From assembly GCF_010448835.1 (NCBI RefSeq), contig NZ_CP048409.1, positions 3,571,001-3,635,000 of the forward strand: DNA of 64,000 bases, read 5' to 3'. Source of the DNA: Draconibacterium halophilum. GTDB lineage: Bacteria; Bacteroidota; Bacteroidia; Bacteroidales; Prolixibacteraceae. Below the pieces are notes generated by a model. The model was not told the origin of the DNA, searched no databases, and saw only the letters and a program-made list of their open reading frames with translations. This document shows positions 50,233 through 59,417 of the stretch, one piece after another. Made by a program: the position numbers and the translations under genes. Position 1 is the stretch's first letter. Every line of letters starts with the position of its first letter.

Positions 50233-52518
50233 TTATTTCAAAACGAAAGAAGCTTCCAGGCCTTCTGCTGAGTTTGGACCAACCCAAAGATTGAAGTCAC
50301 CGGATTCGGCTTTCCATTCTCCGGAAGCCACATAATATTCAAGATCTTTTGTTGCAATCTCAAAAGAAACAACTTTCGATTCTTTTGGCTCCAGGCTTAT
50401 TTTCTCAAAACCTTTTAGTTCTTTTACCGGGCGCGAAATACTTCCTACAAGGTCACGTATATATAGCTGAACGATTTCTTCGCCTGCCACGTCACCGGTA
50501 TTTGTAACGGTCGCTTTTACTTGAATCTTTCCGCCTTCAGTTAATTCATTTGAAGATAGTTTAAGTCCCGAATAAGTGTAAGTTGTATAACTTAAACCAT
50601 AACCAAATGGGAAAAGAGGTTCTTTACTTTCGTCGGTGTAGTGCGACCAGAATACATTTCCTTCGCCATTTGTAGGACGACCGGTGTTAAAATGATTGTA
50701 GTACAATGGTTGCTGCCCCACTGCTCTTGGAAACGACACCGGTAATTTTCCGGCAGGATTGTAATCGCCAAACAACACTTCGGCAATGCCGTTTCCGGCT
50801 TCCGATCCTAGGTGCCAGCATTCCACAATTGCGGGAACATTCTCTGCCATCCAGTTAATTTCTATCGGACGTCCGTTCATCAATACAACTACAACGTTTT
50901 TATTTACTTTATATACCTCTTCCAACAATTCCTGCTGAAATCCTTTCATCGAAATATCGGTTTGACTGCGACCTTCGCCTGATTGCCAGCAGTCTTCGCC
51001 TAATGCAATAACCACTACATCAGAGCTAGCTGCCAACGATCTGGCTTCCGACATTCCGCTTTTATCTGTTGTATTAATATTTAATTCGGTTGTAAACGAG
51101 CGCAAACCTTTGGTATACGCTGGTCCTTTGGCAAAGCTAATGTTTGAACTTCCGGTAACATTTTTTATTCCTTCCAGCAACGACACTGCAGAATTTGTAA
51201 TCGCCTTTGCTCTCCAGCTTCCAAGTGGTACGTCTTTACTTTCAGCTAATTCGCCAATAACAGCAATTTTTAATCCATCCTTCTTTAGCGGAAGAAGATC
51301 GTTCTCATTCTTCAACAAAACAATACTTTTTTTGGCTGCTTCTTTGGCTGCTGAAAGGTGCTCGTCGCAACGTAATACGTTCTTTTCTCGCTCAGGATTA
51401 CAGTATTTAAAAGGATCGTCAAATAATCCCAGTTTGAATTTAATTTTTAAAATACGGCGTACTGCATCATCAATCAAAGCTTCATCAACTTTGCCTTCGT
51501 TAACCAACGCTTCCAAATTATTAATATAAGCGTTACCTTCCATATCCATATCCGAACCGGCAGTAATAGCTTTATAGGCTGCTTCCTTTTTGTCGGCTGC
51601 TACTCCGTGCGGTAAAAGCTCTCCAATCGAGTTCCAGTCAGAAACCACAAAACCATCGAATCCCCACTCGCCTTTAAGAATATCGCGTTGCAAGTATGAA
51701 CTGGCTGTTGCCGGTGTTTCGTTAATCGTGTTAAACGCATTCATAAATGTTGCCACGCCTGCATCAACACAAGCTTTAAACGGAGGAAAAACAATATTGT
51801 GCAATGTTGGATCGCCAATTTGTACGGTATTATAATCGCGGCCCGATTCGATAAAACCATAAGCGGCAAAGTGTTTGGCACAGGCTGCAATTGTTGTTTC
51901 ATCTGAAAGATCGTCTCCCTGAAAACCTTTTACACGGGCATAAGCCATTTTAGCTCCCAGATAAGGATCTTCGCCTGCACCCTCCATAAACCGTCCCCAG
52001 CGGGCATCGCGGGCAATATCAACCATCGGAGCAAATGTCCAGTGTAAACCAACTGCCGAAGCTTCAACAGCTGCAATACGCGAAGACTTTTTGGCCAGTT
52101 CCGGTTCCCAACTCGCAGCTTCTCCTAACGGAATTGGAAACATGGTTTCGTAACCATGAATTACGTCGTAGGCAAGAATAAGTGGAATTCCCAATCGACT
52201 GCTATCAACTGCCCAGGCTTGAATTTTTCGGGTAGCATTTGCCCCGGTTACATTAAGCATAGAGCCTACTTTGCCCTCTCTTATCATGTTGTAAAGCGAC
52301 ATGGAATCAACACTCTCAGGAGCTGGCCCGGTCATTTCCCAACGCGAAGAATATTGGTTTAGCTGACCGATCTTTTCGATCAAAGTCATTTTTGAGATTA
52401 AAGCCTCAACTTTGGTGTCGACGGCAGAATCATTTTTTGAAGTTTTGCTGTGGTCGCCCTTTTGGCAAGCCACTGTGATAAAACTCATTAGAAGTAATGA
52501 AATAATTAGCTTTTGCAT
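50233..52518 (-). CDS. bglX: Beta-glucosidase-like glycoside hydrolase, family GH3 (BglX type)
   Basis: An exported three-domain GH3 enzyme of 761 residues. Start at ATG 52518 (MQKLIISLLLMSFITVACQ), a lipoprotein signal with lipobox ITVAC. The TIM-barrel part includes VEALISKMTLIEKIGQL, AKHFAAYGF and the catalytic aspartate in GFDGFVVSDWNSIG; the alpha/beta sandwich contains KKSIVLLKNE; and a C-terminal fibronectin-like domain follows (LTEGGKIQVKATVTNTGD). It probably removes terminal glucose or a similar sugar from oligosaccharides in the periplasm. The MFS transporter upstream on the same strand may import the product. Confidence 0.94.
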   Translation of the reverse strand: MQKLIISLLLMSFITVACQKGDHSKTSKNDSAVDTKVEALISKMTLIEKIGQLNQYSSRWEMTGPAPESVDSMSLYNMIREGKVGSMLNVTGANATRKIQAWAVDSSRLGIPLILAYDVIHGYETMFPIPLGEAASWEPELAKKSSRIAAVEASAVGLHWTFAPMVDIARDARWGRFMEGAGEDPYLGAKMAYARVKGFQGDDLSDETTIAACAKHFAAYGFIESGRDYNTVQIGDPTLHNIVFPPFKACVDAGVATFMNAFNTINETPATASSYLQRDILKGEWGFDGFVVSDWNSIGELLPHGVAADKKEAAYKAITAGSDMDMEGNAYINNLEALVNEGKVDEALIDDAVRRILKIKFKLGLFDDPFKYCNPEREKNVLRCDEHLSAAKEAAKKSIVLLKNENDLLPLKKDGLKIAVIGELAESKDVPLGSWRAKAITNSAVSLLEGIKNVTGSSNISFAKGPAYTKGLRSFTTELNINTTDKSGMSEARSLAASSDVVVIALGEDCWQSGEGRSQTDISMKGFQQELLEEVYKVNKNVVVVLMNGRPIEINWMAENVPAIVECWHLGSEAGNGIAEVLFGDYNPAGKLPVSFPRAVGQQPLYYNHFNTGRPTNGEGNVFWSHYTDESKEPLFPFGYGLSYTTYTYSGLKLSSNELTEGGKIQVKATVTNTGDVAGEEIVQLYIRDLVGSISRPVKELKGFEKISLEPKESKVVSFEIATKDLEYYVASGEWKAESGDFNLWVGPNSAEGLEASFVLK

Positions 52519-52556
52519 TGATTTTAGATTCTTATTGTTGATAATACAATTAGACA

Positions 52557-52586
52557 CAAATATAGCATAAAAAAAGGTGGAACAAA
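52557..52586 (-). promoter_or_regulatory. bglX promoter
   Basis: On the minus strand TTTG (52586-52583), an 18-base spacer, and TATATTTG (52564-52557). The -33 element lies inside the loop of the preceding terminator. Confidence 0.6.
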
Positions 52587-52598
52587 ATCCACCTTTTT
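52570..52598 (-). terminator. Terminator of the MFS gene
   Basis: AAAAAGGTGGA/TCCACCTTTTT with an ACAAAA loop, 18 bases after the MFS stop. Confidence 0.8.
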
Positions 52599-52615
52599 AT
52601 CATCTTTTATCTCTT

Positions 52616-53938
52616 TTATTTCGAATGTGACTTTCGGACAATTATATTCAGGATAATAAATGCGACAACCAGAATTAGTGGTAACACTGCCATGTTGCGC
52701 AATGTTATCTGAGCTCCGGCTGTTTCAATTGATTTTCCCATAATAGGCAAAACCATTGATGTGGCAACAAATCCTGCCCCGCCAAGTATCGACATTCCCA
52801 GGGCGCCGCTTTTTGGTATATATTCTGATGCAACTCCAATCATTGTTGGCCAGAAATAACATACTCCAACGGCGAATACAGCTGCTGATAAAACAGTCAT
52901 AACGGCACCACTTGAGACACTAAGTAATAATAGTCCTATAACCGAAAAAACGGCAGAACCAAGCAATACGCCAGGGGGGTTCAACCGGTGAATTAAGCCG
53001 CCTGCAAAATAACGACCAACCGCCATTAATCCGGTAACAACAGCCAGTACAATCATTGGGTGAATACCGTTATCAGCCAACAGTGCATTTATCCATTGTG
53101 TGGTGCCCAGTTCTGTTGAAGCAGTAAGCAGCATACAGCCAAAAATAAACGGAAACAATAAAGTGATTTTATTCACCAGGCGCCCTTCAATAATAATTAA
53201 TGCCGTTATAAGACCAACAATAATTAAAGGAGTGGCATAATTGGCGGTAACAAGGGAGGCAATTGAAGGCGTTGTTGCAACCAAAATCATAAATACAACT
53301 GCCAGTGTTATGGTATATGGCGCACCAATATTGCGCATCATTTCTTTATAGGAAACTCCTGTTGTCACGCGTTCAGTTTCGGGTATTTTTTGTCCGAAAA
53401 ATAATACGCCGTAGATAACAAGAGGAATAAACAGCAAGCCTACCAATACCTGCCAGGGCAGATTAAGTGAATCCATAACTACCGCTGCCAGCAAGCTACC
53501 GATTACAATTCCTCCGGGGAACCAAACATGGAACCTGTTAAGCATTTTAGTCTTTTTATCCGGAAACAGTGTTGCCACAAGGGGATTACAGGCAGCCTCA
53601 ACACTTCCGTTTCCAAGGCCGATAAAGACATTTGCAATAAATAACGAGGTAAAATCTTTTGCCATAAGCAAGAGAACAATACCTACCAGATGAAGTCCAA
53701 AAGCCAACCATATAATGGTTTTTGTTTTAACCAGGTCGATAAAATACCCACCGGCAAACATGGCTACGGCAAATCCCCAGAATGCCGGTCCAAATGCACG
53801 ACCAACATCTTCTTTCGACAATCCGTAATCATCCGTAAATACGCCCTCAATTTTTGCCCGGATGGCAAAAGTTATAGCCGTAACAAGCAAAGCAAGACAT
53901 GCAGCGACAAAAAGCCGCTTCTGATTTACATCTTTCAT
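52616..53938 (-). CDS. Major facilitator superfamily transporter
   Basis: A 440-residue protein with about twelve transmembrane helices and a long polar-free layout typical of MFS. Useful segments: VACLALLVTAITFAIRAKIEG at the start, NVFIGLGNGSVEAACNPLVATLFPDKKTKMLN with the charged loop of sugar/FucP-like MFS proteins cut after VEAACNPLV, and FWPTMIGVASEYIPKSG near the end. Substrate probably a sugar or sugar acid given the adjacent GH3 glucosidase, but not certain. Own terminator separates it from bglX. Confidence 0.88.
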   Translation of the reverse strand: MKDVNQKRLFVAACLALLVTAITFAIRAKIEGVFTDDYGLSKEDVGRAFGPAFWGFAVAMFAGGYFIDLVKTKTIIWLAFGLHLVGIVLLLMAKDFTSLFIANVFIGLGNGSVEAACNPLVATLFPDKKTKMLNRFHVWFPGGIVIGSLLAAVVMDSLNLPWQVLVGLLFIPLVIYGVLFFGQKIPETERVTTGVSYKEMMRNIGAPYTITLAVVFMILVATTPSIASLVTANYATPLIIVGLITALIIIEGRLVNKITLLFPFIFGCMLLTASTELGTTQWINALLADNGIHPMIVLAVVTGLMAVGRYFAGGLIHRLNPPGVLLGSAVFSVIGLLLLSVSSGAVMTVLSAAVFAVGVCYFWPTMIGVASEYIPKSGALGMSILGGAGFVATSMVLPIMGKSIETAGAQITLRNMAVLPLILVVAFIILNIIVRKSHSK

Positions 53939-53997
53939 AGTAAATTGGTTTAGTAGAGATACGGATCAAGATCAAAGTTATTCCGGAATCTCAAAGT

Positions 53998-54720
53998 TCA
54001 TAATTTTGATTTATCTGAGTTTTTTAGGTATTGAATAGCTTGTAATAAAAGTCGTTGGTACTCTTCAGTTTCGTAGGTACGTTTATCGTGGCCGGCCTGA
54101 ATATATATTATAGTTGAGGCATTAAAACGGTTCTCCCATGCCACGAAATCTGCACTTTTAGGATGCCGGGTTCGCAGCAAAGGTTTCACATTATCGGAGA
54201 TTCGGATATTATCGTAAACCTCGTCGAAAAAACGCAGTTCACGAAATCCGGCAGTTACAGGCGTGTAATTTTCAACTGTACAATACACCCAAACATCGTG
54301 TTCGTATTCCGACCATTCATCATCCGGGATATTTTTATTTTGCTCAATATAGCGGCCGCCAATAATTTCCTCAAAAGCCGGCCAGTTTTGATAAGAAACT
54401 AAGGAATGATGCAAAAACAGAAATGGTTTGCCTTGTTTAGTCAGGCGGATGTATGCAGCTTTCTGTTCAGCAGAAATGTTGTTCCACATATCGTAAAAAA
54501 CGAGCACATCAAAATCGTCGGCTATGCCATTTGCAATTTTATTGTTCGCCTCGGGTTGCGCAAAGTGTTCATACTCTAATTCCGTCATCCGGTCGAATAG
54601 TTGAAAGAACTGGAGGGAATCAAAACTATGCCCGCCGGTAACCAACATTACTTTTGTTGGTTGAGCCAAAACAACATATGCAAGAAGGCTGAAAACAACG
54701 AGAAGTAAAGGTTTCTTCAT
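53998..54720 (-). CDS. ThuA-like exported protein
   Basis: A 240-residue protein with a signal peptide (KKPLLLVVFSLLAYVVLAQ) and a ThuA (trehalose-utilisation-like, class I amidotransferase-fold) domain: VMLVTGGHSFDSLQF, ADDFDVLVFYDMW, GKPFLFLHHSLVSYQNWPAF and IIYIQAGHD near the end. Family members occur in sugar-degradation gene groups; biochemical function poorly known. It lies upstream of the MFS gene on the same strand, 59 bases away, so it may belong to the same sugar-use unit. Confidence 0.85.
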   Translation of the reverse strand: MKKPLLLVVFSLLAYVVLAQPTKVMLVTGGHSFDSLQFFQLFDRMTELEYEHFAQPEANNKIANGIADDFDVLVFYDMWNNISAEQKAAYIRLTKQGKPFLFLHHSLVSYQNWPAFEEIIGGRYIEQNKNIPDDEWSEYEHDVWVYCTVENYTPVTAGFRELRFFDEVYDNIRISDNVKPLLRTRHPKSADFVAWENRFNASTIIYIQAGHDKRTYETEEYQRLLLQAIQYLKNSDKSKL

Positions 54721-54872
54721 CTTTACGTTTTTATGGTTGAAACTAAAATGAATGTTTCAGTTTCCGAAAATAAGAAAATCATTCGTAAAATTCTACTTCT
54801 AAAATGTAATGAAACAAACCAACTAAATTTACAAATAGCTAAATTAAAGTTTTACAGGTATAAAAAATACCC

Positions 54873-54880
54873 TATTTTTG
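54873..54880 (+). promoter_or_regulatory. -7 box of the alpha/beta hydrolase gene
   Basis: TATTTTTG, 29 bases before the start at 54909. No clear -33 element. Confidence 0.45.
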
Positions 54881-54908
54881 ATTTAATCAATTCAGAAAAC
54901 ACATAGCC

Positions 54909-56147
54909 ATGAATAAAAAATTATTTCAATTTCTATTTTATTTCTCACTTGTCGCCTTTATTTTTGTGTCGTGCGACAAAATGGACGATGTTGAAACACC
55001 GGTAAACGGGAACGAATACCTGGTTGAAGCAGAGTTTCAGTTTGCAATTCCGAAAACAGTAATTGATTTTACCATTGCTGCGGGCAGTTTGGAATATCCT
55101 CAATTGTCAGAAATTGGCGACCTCATTCAATCAGGAGTTGAAGTGTATAAAATAACTTATCAAACCACCTTCGATGGCGAAACTGTAAATGCTTCAGGAG
55201 TGGTGGCCATCCCCGATGTGGACGGCGTTTACCCGGTTTTAAGCTATCAGAACGGTACCAACACGGAACACAGTAAGGCTCCAAGTGTTGATTCGGACAA
55301 CCAGCTTTTTCAGATTCTGGAAATGATGGGATCTACCGGATTTATTATTTCGTTGCCCGATTACCTCGGTTTTGGTGAATCTGACGATATGTTTCACCCT
55401 TACCTGCACCGCGAGTCGACTGTACAAACCGTTACCGATATGTTGGAAGCGGTTCGCGAATTTATCGACGATGAAGATGACATTTCATTAAGCAACGACC
55501 TTTACCTGACAGGCTATTCGCAAGGTGGTTGGTCTACAATGCAAGTGCAGCAAGCCATTGAAGCCAATGCTGCGTTTCCCTATAATTTAAAGGCAAGTGC
55601 CTGTAGTGCCGGGCCATACAACCTTACCACACTTAACGAATATGTTGTGGGACTGGAAGAATATCCGCAGCCTTATTTCCTGGCCTATATCTTTAACAGC
55701 TATCTGCAATTAAATCTTACAACACCAATCAACACGGTTTTTCAAGAGCCTTATGCCGATAGAATTACCACCATGTTTAACGGAAATACTTCCGGAGCAG
55801 ATTTGAATGCGGAACTGACAACAACCATCGCCGACTTATTTACACCCGAATATCTTGCCGGATGGAATACGGAAGTAAATTATGCCGAGGTGCTCTCTAT
55901 GCTTGAAGAAAACAGTGTGCCCCTTTTTGTACCAACTGTACCAACAATGCTAATGCATGGCACCGCAGATACTTATGTGCCGCCAATTGTTGCCGAAGAA
56001 AAATATGCTGAATTTATTGCCGGAGGAGCATCTCCTAACCAGGTTATTTATGTTCCGCTTGAAGGGCTAGACCATACTGGAGGAATTTTACCTGCCGGAG
56101 TGGCGTCAATCGTTTGGTTTTTAGAAATGGAAAATGGAGCAATGTAG
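54909..56147 (+). CDS. Secreted alpha/beta hydrolase, lipoprotein (lipase/esterase-like)
   Basis: A 412-residue lipoprotein (signal ends FVSC, lipidated Cys) of the alpha/beta-hydrolase fold. The nucleophile elbow is TGYSQGGWS; a likely catalytic aspartate is in MHGTADTYVPP and histidine in LEGLDHTGG. The beginning of the domain, VYKITYQTTFDGETVNASGVVAIPD, resembles secretory lipases and peptidase-like hydrolases. Substrate unknown. Single gene, followed by non-coding repeats. Confidence 0.85.
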   Translation: MNKKLFQFLFYFSLVAFIFVSCDKMDDVETPVNGNEYLVEAEFQFAIPKTVIDFTIAAGSLEYPQLSEIGDLIQSGVEVYKITYQTTFDGETVNASGVVAIPDVDGVYPVLSYQNGTNTEHSKAPSVDSDNQLFQILEMMGSTGFIISLPDYLGFGESDDMFHPYLHRESTVQTVTDMLEAVREFIDDEDDISLSNDLYLTGYSQGGWSTMQVQQAIEANAAFPYNLKASACSAGPYNLTTLNEYVVGLEEYPQPYFLAYIFNSYLQLNLTTPINTVFQEPYADRITTMFNGNTSGADLNAELTTTIADLFTPEYLAGWNTEVNYAEVLSMLEENSVPLFVPTVPTMLMHGTADTYVPPIVAEEKYAEFIAGGASPNQVIYVPLEGLDHTGGILPAGVASIVWFLEMENGAM

Positions 56148-56359
56148 GAAAGAAGTCTGGAGGCTGAAGACCGAAGTTTGAAGTAGCGGACTGCGGTTCG
56201 GACCTACAACAAAATGATATTAAAAGAAGACCTTTTGCTTTTGCATGAGGTCTTTTTTAATACCATACAATTAGCGAATATTCGGTGCATCGAGCGGTTC
56301 CTGTTGGAGTTGAGCCTTCCGCAGCTCAAAAAAGTACGTCCGCAGATGCTTTTTAGCCG
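56148..56359. other. Start of a 1-kb gene-free region
   Basis: A short A+T-rich stretch after the hydrolase stop; 'aaaagaagaccttttgcttttgcatgaggtctttttt' at about 56220-56255 contains AAGACCT/AGGTCTT arms and probably ends the hydrolase transcript. No gene. Confidence 0.5.
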
Positions 56360-56506
56360 TCCTACATCGAAAAAATGTGCTCCTGCATCGAAAATTACCG
56401 CTCCTACACCAATAATTGGTCGTCCTACATCGAAAAGCAGGCATTCTACACCGATAGTACTATCTCCTACATTACATTTGTCTCGTCCTACATGCGTAGG
56501 ACGAGC
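56360..56506 (+). repeat. Seven exact 21-bp tandem repeats
   Basis: Units begin at 56360, 56381, 56402, 56423, 56444, 56465 and 56486, each starting TCCTACA or one base different, with a weakly conserved tail (cgaaaa). The period is exactly 21 bases throughout. The last unit ends in a palindrome (gtcctacatgcgtaggac). In one frame the array codes for a 7-residue repeat (e.g. RPTSKKC), but the open frame around it has no start context or family resemblance. Confidence 0.85.
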
Positions 56507-56639
56507 ATTTTGTACTGTAGGATCGATAAAAACAGTCGTTTATCTGTCATTTTGTTATATGCGACCCTATTTTCTTGCAAAAAAAACGAGGCAGTCTCCT
56601 TACAACCCCGGTAAAACTCACAAATACTAAAGATTAATC

Positions 56640-57095
56640 GCCACTCTCACTGTCGTTGCTTCCCGATCTACAATGGGATCACCTGAAATTTCTGGTGGAG
56701 GAAAATTTCCGAATCAATTCAAATAAGCACCAACCATAAGAAACATGCTTTTGTCGGACGAATTTTACTATTTGGCTTGATCCAAATAGTAAGCACAAAA
56801 CTCAAGGCTGCGCCCGCTTCACTCAGAGTTGAAATGAAACCTTAGTGAGAACGGGAAGCTCCGGGTGGGCGAGGAGATCACCCGTCTGAACTTAGGTTTT
56901 ATGAAAACGTAGGGGAAGGAGCAGAAGCAGCCTTGGCTCGGAAATGCCTTCCTCGTGTTTCGTCTTTCCTTCAAGTTGGAGCAAAGCAGAAATCCCGACA
57001 TTTCGTCGGGGGCAAAGATGAAAGCCGCCGGTAGGCAGAAAGTTCATCATGACGTGCTAAATAGCAATTATGACATCTAAGGGATATTCATAAAA
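56640..57095. other. GC-richer structured non-coding block
   Basis: From about 56800 to 57020 the sequence is visibly richer in G+C (31 of 60 bases in 56821-56880) than its surroundings and rich in short complementary arms: CGGGTG (56862-56867) with CACCCG (56879-56884), TTCACT with AGTGAGAA just before, and CCCGAC with GTCGGG (56994-57010). A 60-codon open frame on the minus strand (56819-57001) is of doubtful reality. This may be a structured RNA or a dispersed repeat element; I could not identify it. Confidence 0.45.
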
Positions 57096-57126
57096 AAAAT
57101 TCCACCTTACGATAAGATGGAATCTT
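57096..57126 (-). terminator. Terminator after miaB
   Basis: ATTCCACCTTA and TAAGATGGAAT pair with one G-U, followed (minus strand) by a run of Ts, 26 bases after the miaB stop. Confidence 0.75.
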
Positions 57127-57151
57127 TTAACTTATAATGTGTTGTCTTTTT

Positions 57152-58492
57152 TTAGCAACTCGCAGCAACTTCCACCAATTCTCCTTCCAGCGAAAAATCA
57201 GATGCCGAAGTAATTTTAATATCGGCAAATTGTCCGATCATCGATTTATCGGTGCAGGCAAAACGGATGGTTAGTTTCCCTTCTGTATACGATGTCAGGA
57301 AACCTTCTTTGCGGTCTTCGCCACGCACCAATACACGTACAGCTTGCCCAATAAGGCTTTGGTTGTAGGGCAGGTTATGCTTGCGCAGATCTTCGGTTAG
57401 CTGATGCAAACGACGTTTTTTCTCTTCCAACGGAACATCATCTACCCAGCGGTGACTGGTAGCTCCCGGCCGTGACGAATAAATAGCTGTGTACGACATG
57501 TTAAATTTAAACTCGTGGAAAGCTTTGCGCGTATTTTCAAACTGCTCTTCGGTTTCGCCTGTAAAACCAACAATCACATCGGTAAACAAAGTTGCCTGCG
57601 GTAGAATACGTCGGATGGTTTCCACAATATGGCGGTATTTTTCCATGTTGTGTTTGCGGTTCATACGCATCAACACCTTATCGTCGCCACTTTGCATGGG
57701 CAGATGAATCTGTTTTCCCAAAACGGGATATACCGCAATCACTTCAATTACTTCGTCCGTCATATCGCGCGGATGTGGTGAAGTAAAATACAGCCAGAAT
57801 TCTTTATTCATCCGTTTTCCCAATTCCCCAATCTCGCGTAACAATTGCGGAAATGTCAGCTCTTCTCCTTTTTTATCAAGTCCGTATGAATTTACATTCT
57901 GCCCCAAAAGGGTAATTGATTTGTAGCCTTGCGCTACGAGCAATGCCACTTCGGCAATAATATCTTTTGATGGGCGCGACACCTCACGTCCTCGTGTATA
58001 AGGCACAGCACAGTAGGTACAGAATTTATCGCATCCGTTTTGTATCGGAATAAATGCCTCGAATTTCGACTGGTAATGTGGTTGTACATTCCAAAAGTCT
58101 TCGATATTCTCGTTATGCGGATCGATACCCACATTTAAATGCGTTGGTGTGGTAATGCCGTAACTGCTGATCATTTTTGGCAGTTCGGGCAAATCTTTCA
58201 TCTGGAAAGTAATATCGAAAAGTTTCAGGAACTTTTCATGATCGTCGGGCAAAATACAGCCCGAAATAAAAGTAACCAGGTTTTTGTTGTTCTTCCACTT
58301 ATTCCATTTGTGAATGCGTGAATACACTTTATCGATGGCCTTTTGACGTACCGAGCACGCCAAAATACCAATCACTCCTGCCTCCTCCTCGTTGTCGGTC
58401 CACTGGTATCCGGCTTCTTCAAGTACCGAGATCACCCGCTCGCTATCCGACATATTCATCTGACACCCTAAGGTTACTACGTGATATTTCAT
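57152..58492 (-). CDS. miaB: tRNA-2-methylthio-N6-dimethylallyladenosine synthase MiaB
   Basis: A 446-residue radical-SAM enzyme that methylthiolates A37 of tRNAs. Three domains: N-terminal UPF0004 with cysteines in TLGCQMNMSDSE and ILACSVRQKA; radical SAM core with CDKFCTYCAVPYTRG (CxxxCxxC); and a C-terminal TRAM domain (GQAVRVLVRGEDRKEGFLTSY). A third UPF0004 cysteine is in FISGCILPDD. Complete. Confidence 0.96.
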   Translation of the reverse strand: MKYHVVTLGCQMNMSDSERVISVLEEAGYQWTDNEEEAGVIGILACSVRQKAIDKVYSRIHKWNKWKNNKNLVTFISGCILPDDHEKFLKLFDITFQMKDLPELPKMISSYGITTPTHLNVGIDPHNENIEDFWNVQPHYQSKFEAFIPIQNGCDKFCTYCAVPYTRGREVSRPSKDIIAEVALLVAQGYKSITLLGQNVNSYGLDKKGEELTFPQLLREIGELGKRMNKEFWLYFTSPHPRDMTDEVIEVIAVYPVLGKQIHLPMQSGDDKVLMRMNRKHNMEKYRHIVETIRRILPQATLFTDVIVGFTGETEEQFENTRKAFHEFKFNMSYTAIYSSRPGATSHRWVDDVPLEEKKRRLHQLTEDLRKHNLPYNQSLIGQAVRVLVRGEDRKEGFLTSYTEGKLTIRFACTDKSMIGQFADIKITSASDFSLEGELVEVAASC

Positions 58493-58618
58493 TCTATATA
58501 TCTATTTGCTACTATTTCACCCTTCTGGCCTCGTTCCTCAGCCATCTCTCCGTCAGCTGACGGAAAAATTAAAAGAGGGGTGATTTTAGGAACCCTTAAT
58601 TCAGGGTCCCTATATTTA

Positions 58619-59263
58619 TTAAAAGTATACTTCCGTGTAAATGTTCGATACCGGAACTCCTTTTTCCGAAAGAATATCAAACACCTCGTAAATCATTTCG
58701 CTGTTTCCACAAAGAAAACAGTTTGTTAACTCATCTATTGTCTCTGTCTTTAACAATTCGGTTACCCGGCCGTGGAAATCGCCACCCTTTTCGCCCGAAA
58801 CACACAAAGTAAGTTTTTCTTCAGCAAAATCGGTATGATCGTATGCCTCTTCTGTTTTTCGCACACCGTGCACCATTTTATAATTCAGCTGCGGATGTGT
58901 TTTTACAAAACCATGAAACGGGCTGATTCCAGTTCCGGTGGCTACAAATAAAAATTGCTGCTCCTCAAAACTTTTCGGATCGAATTTAAAAAATCCAAAA
59001 GGACCGTCTACATCAACATGGTTGCCGGCTTTCAGTTTCTTTATTTTCGACGATACTTTCCCGCCATCTACTTCGCGTACCAATACTTCCAGATAATCGT
59101 CGTTCTCTCCGCTGTAAATGGAATATTCTCGACGATCAACCGCTCCTTTAGTACCGAGCAAGACAAACTGCCCGGTTTGGAACTCCATTCCATTTCGCTC
59201 AAACCGAATCACAAATGTTGAATCGGTTAAATGCCTGACTTGTGTTACTTTATGCCTCTTCAA
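58619..59263 (-). CDS. Ferredoxin-NADP+ reductase family flavoprotein
   Basis: A 214-residue FAD-binding oxidoreductase. The flavin motif is RREYSIYSG (RxYS), followed by VDGPFGFF and the NAD(P) motif FVATGTGISPFHGFV; the C-terminus FLCGNSEMIYEVFDIL and the final YTEVYF fit the family, with terminal Phe stacking on the flavin. Transfers electrons between NAD(P)H and ferredoxin/flavodoxin. Compact; no fused ferredoxin. Single gene upstream of miaB. Confidence 0.9.
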   Translation of the reverse strand: MKRHKVTQVRHLTDSTFVIRFERNGMEFQTGQFVLLGTKGAVDRREYSIYSGENDDYLEVLVREVDGGKVSSKIKKLKAGNHVDVDGPFGFFKFDPKSFEEQQFLFVATGTGISPFHGFVKTHPQLNYKMVHGVRKTEEAYDHTDFAEEKLTLCVSGEKGGDFHGRVTELLKTETIDELTNCFLCGNSEMIYEVFDILSEKGVPVSNIYTEVYF

Positions 59264-59369
59264 TTATTAAGATCTGTTCTAAATAAATCGATGCAAAAGT
59301 ATAAATAATTGGCAAATCTTCAAGGTTTTAGCGTTTTACATTATTCATTCGTAAAGAAGTACACTAAAA

Positions 59370-59395
59370 AAGGGATTCTTGAACAAGAATCCCTT
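59370..59395. terminator. Terminator after the sugar-binding lipoprotein gene
   Basis: AAGGGATTCTT and AAGAATCCCTT arms with a short GAAC loop, about 23 bases past the stop of the gene at 59418. Confidence 0.8.
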
Positions 59396-59417
59396 ACATA
59401 ATAATCCTCGATTTACA

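Noticed and set aside
56214..56630. 138-codon open frame across the 21-bp repeats
   Set aside because: Its openness follows from the 21-base period; beginning and end show no protein-like conservation.
56819..57001. 60-codon minus-strand frame in the GC-rich block
   Set aside because: Unusual composition and strong stem-forming potential argue for non-coding sequence.
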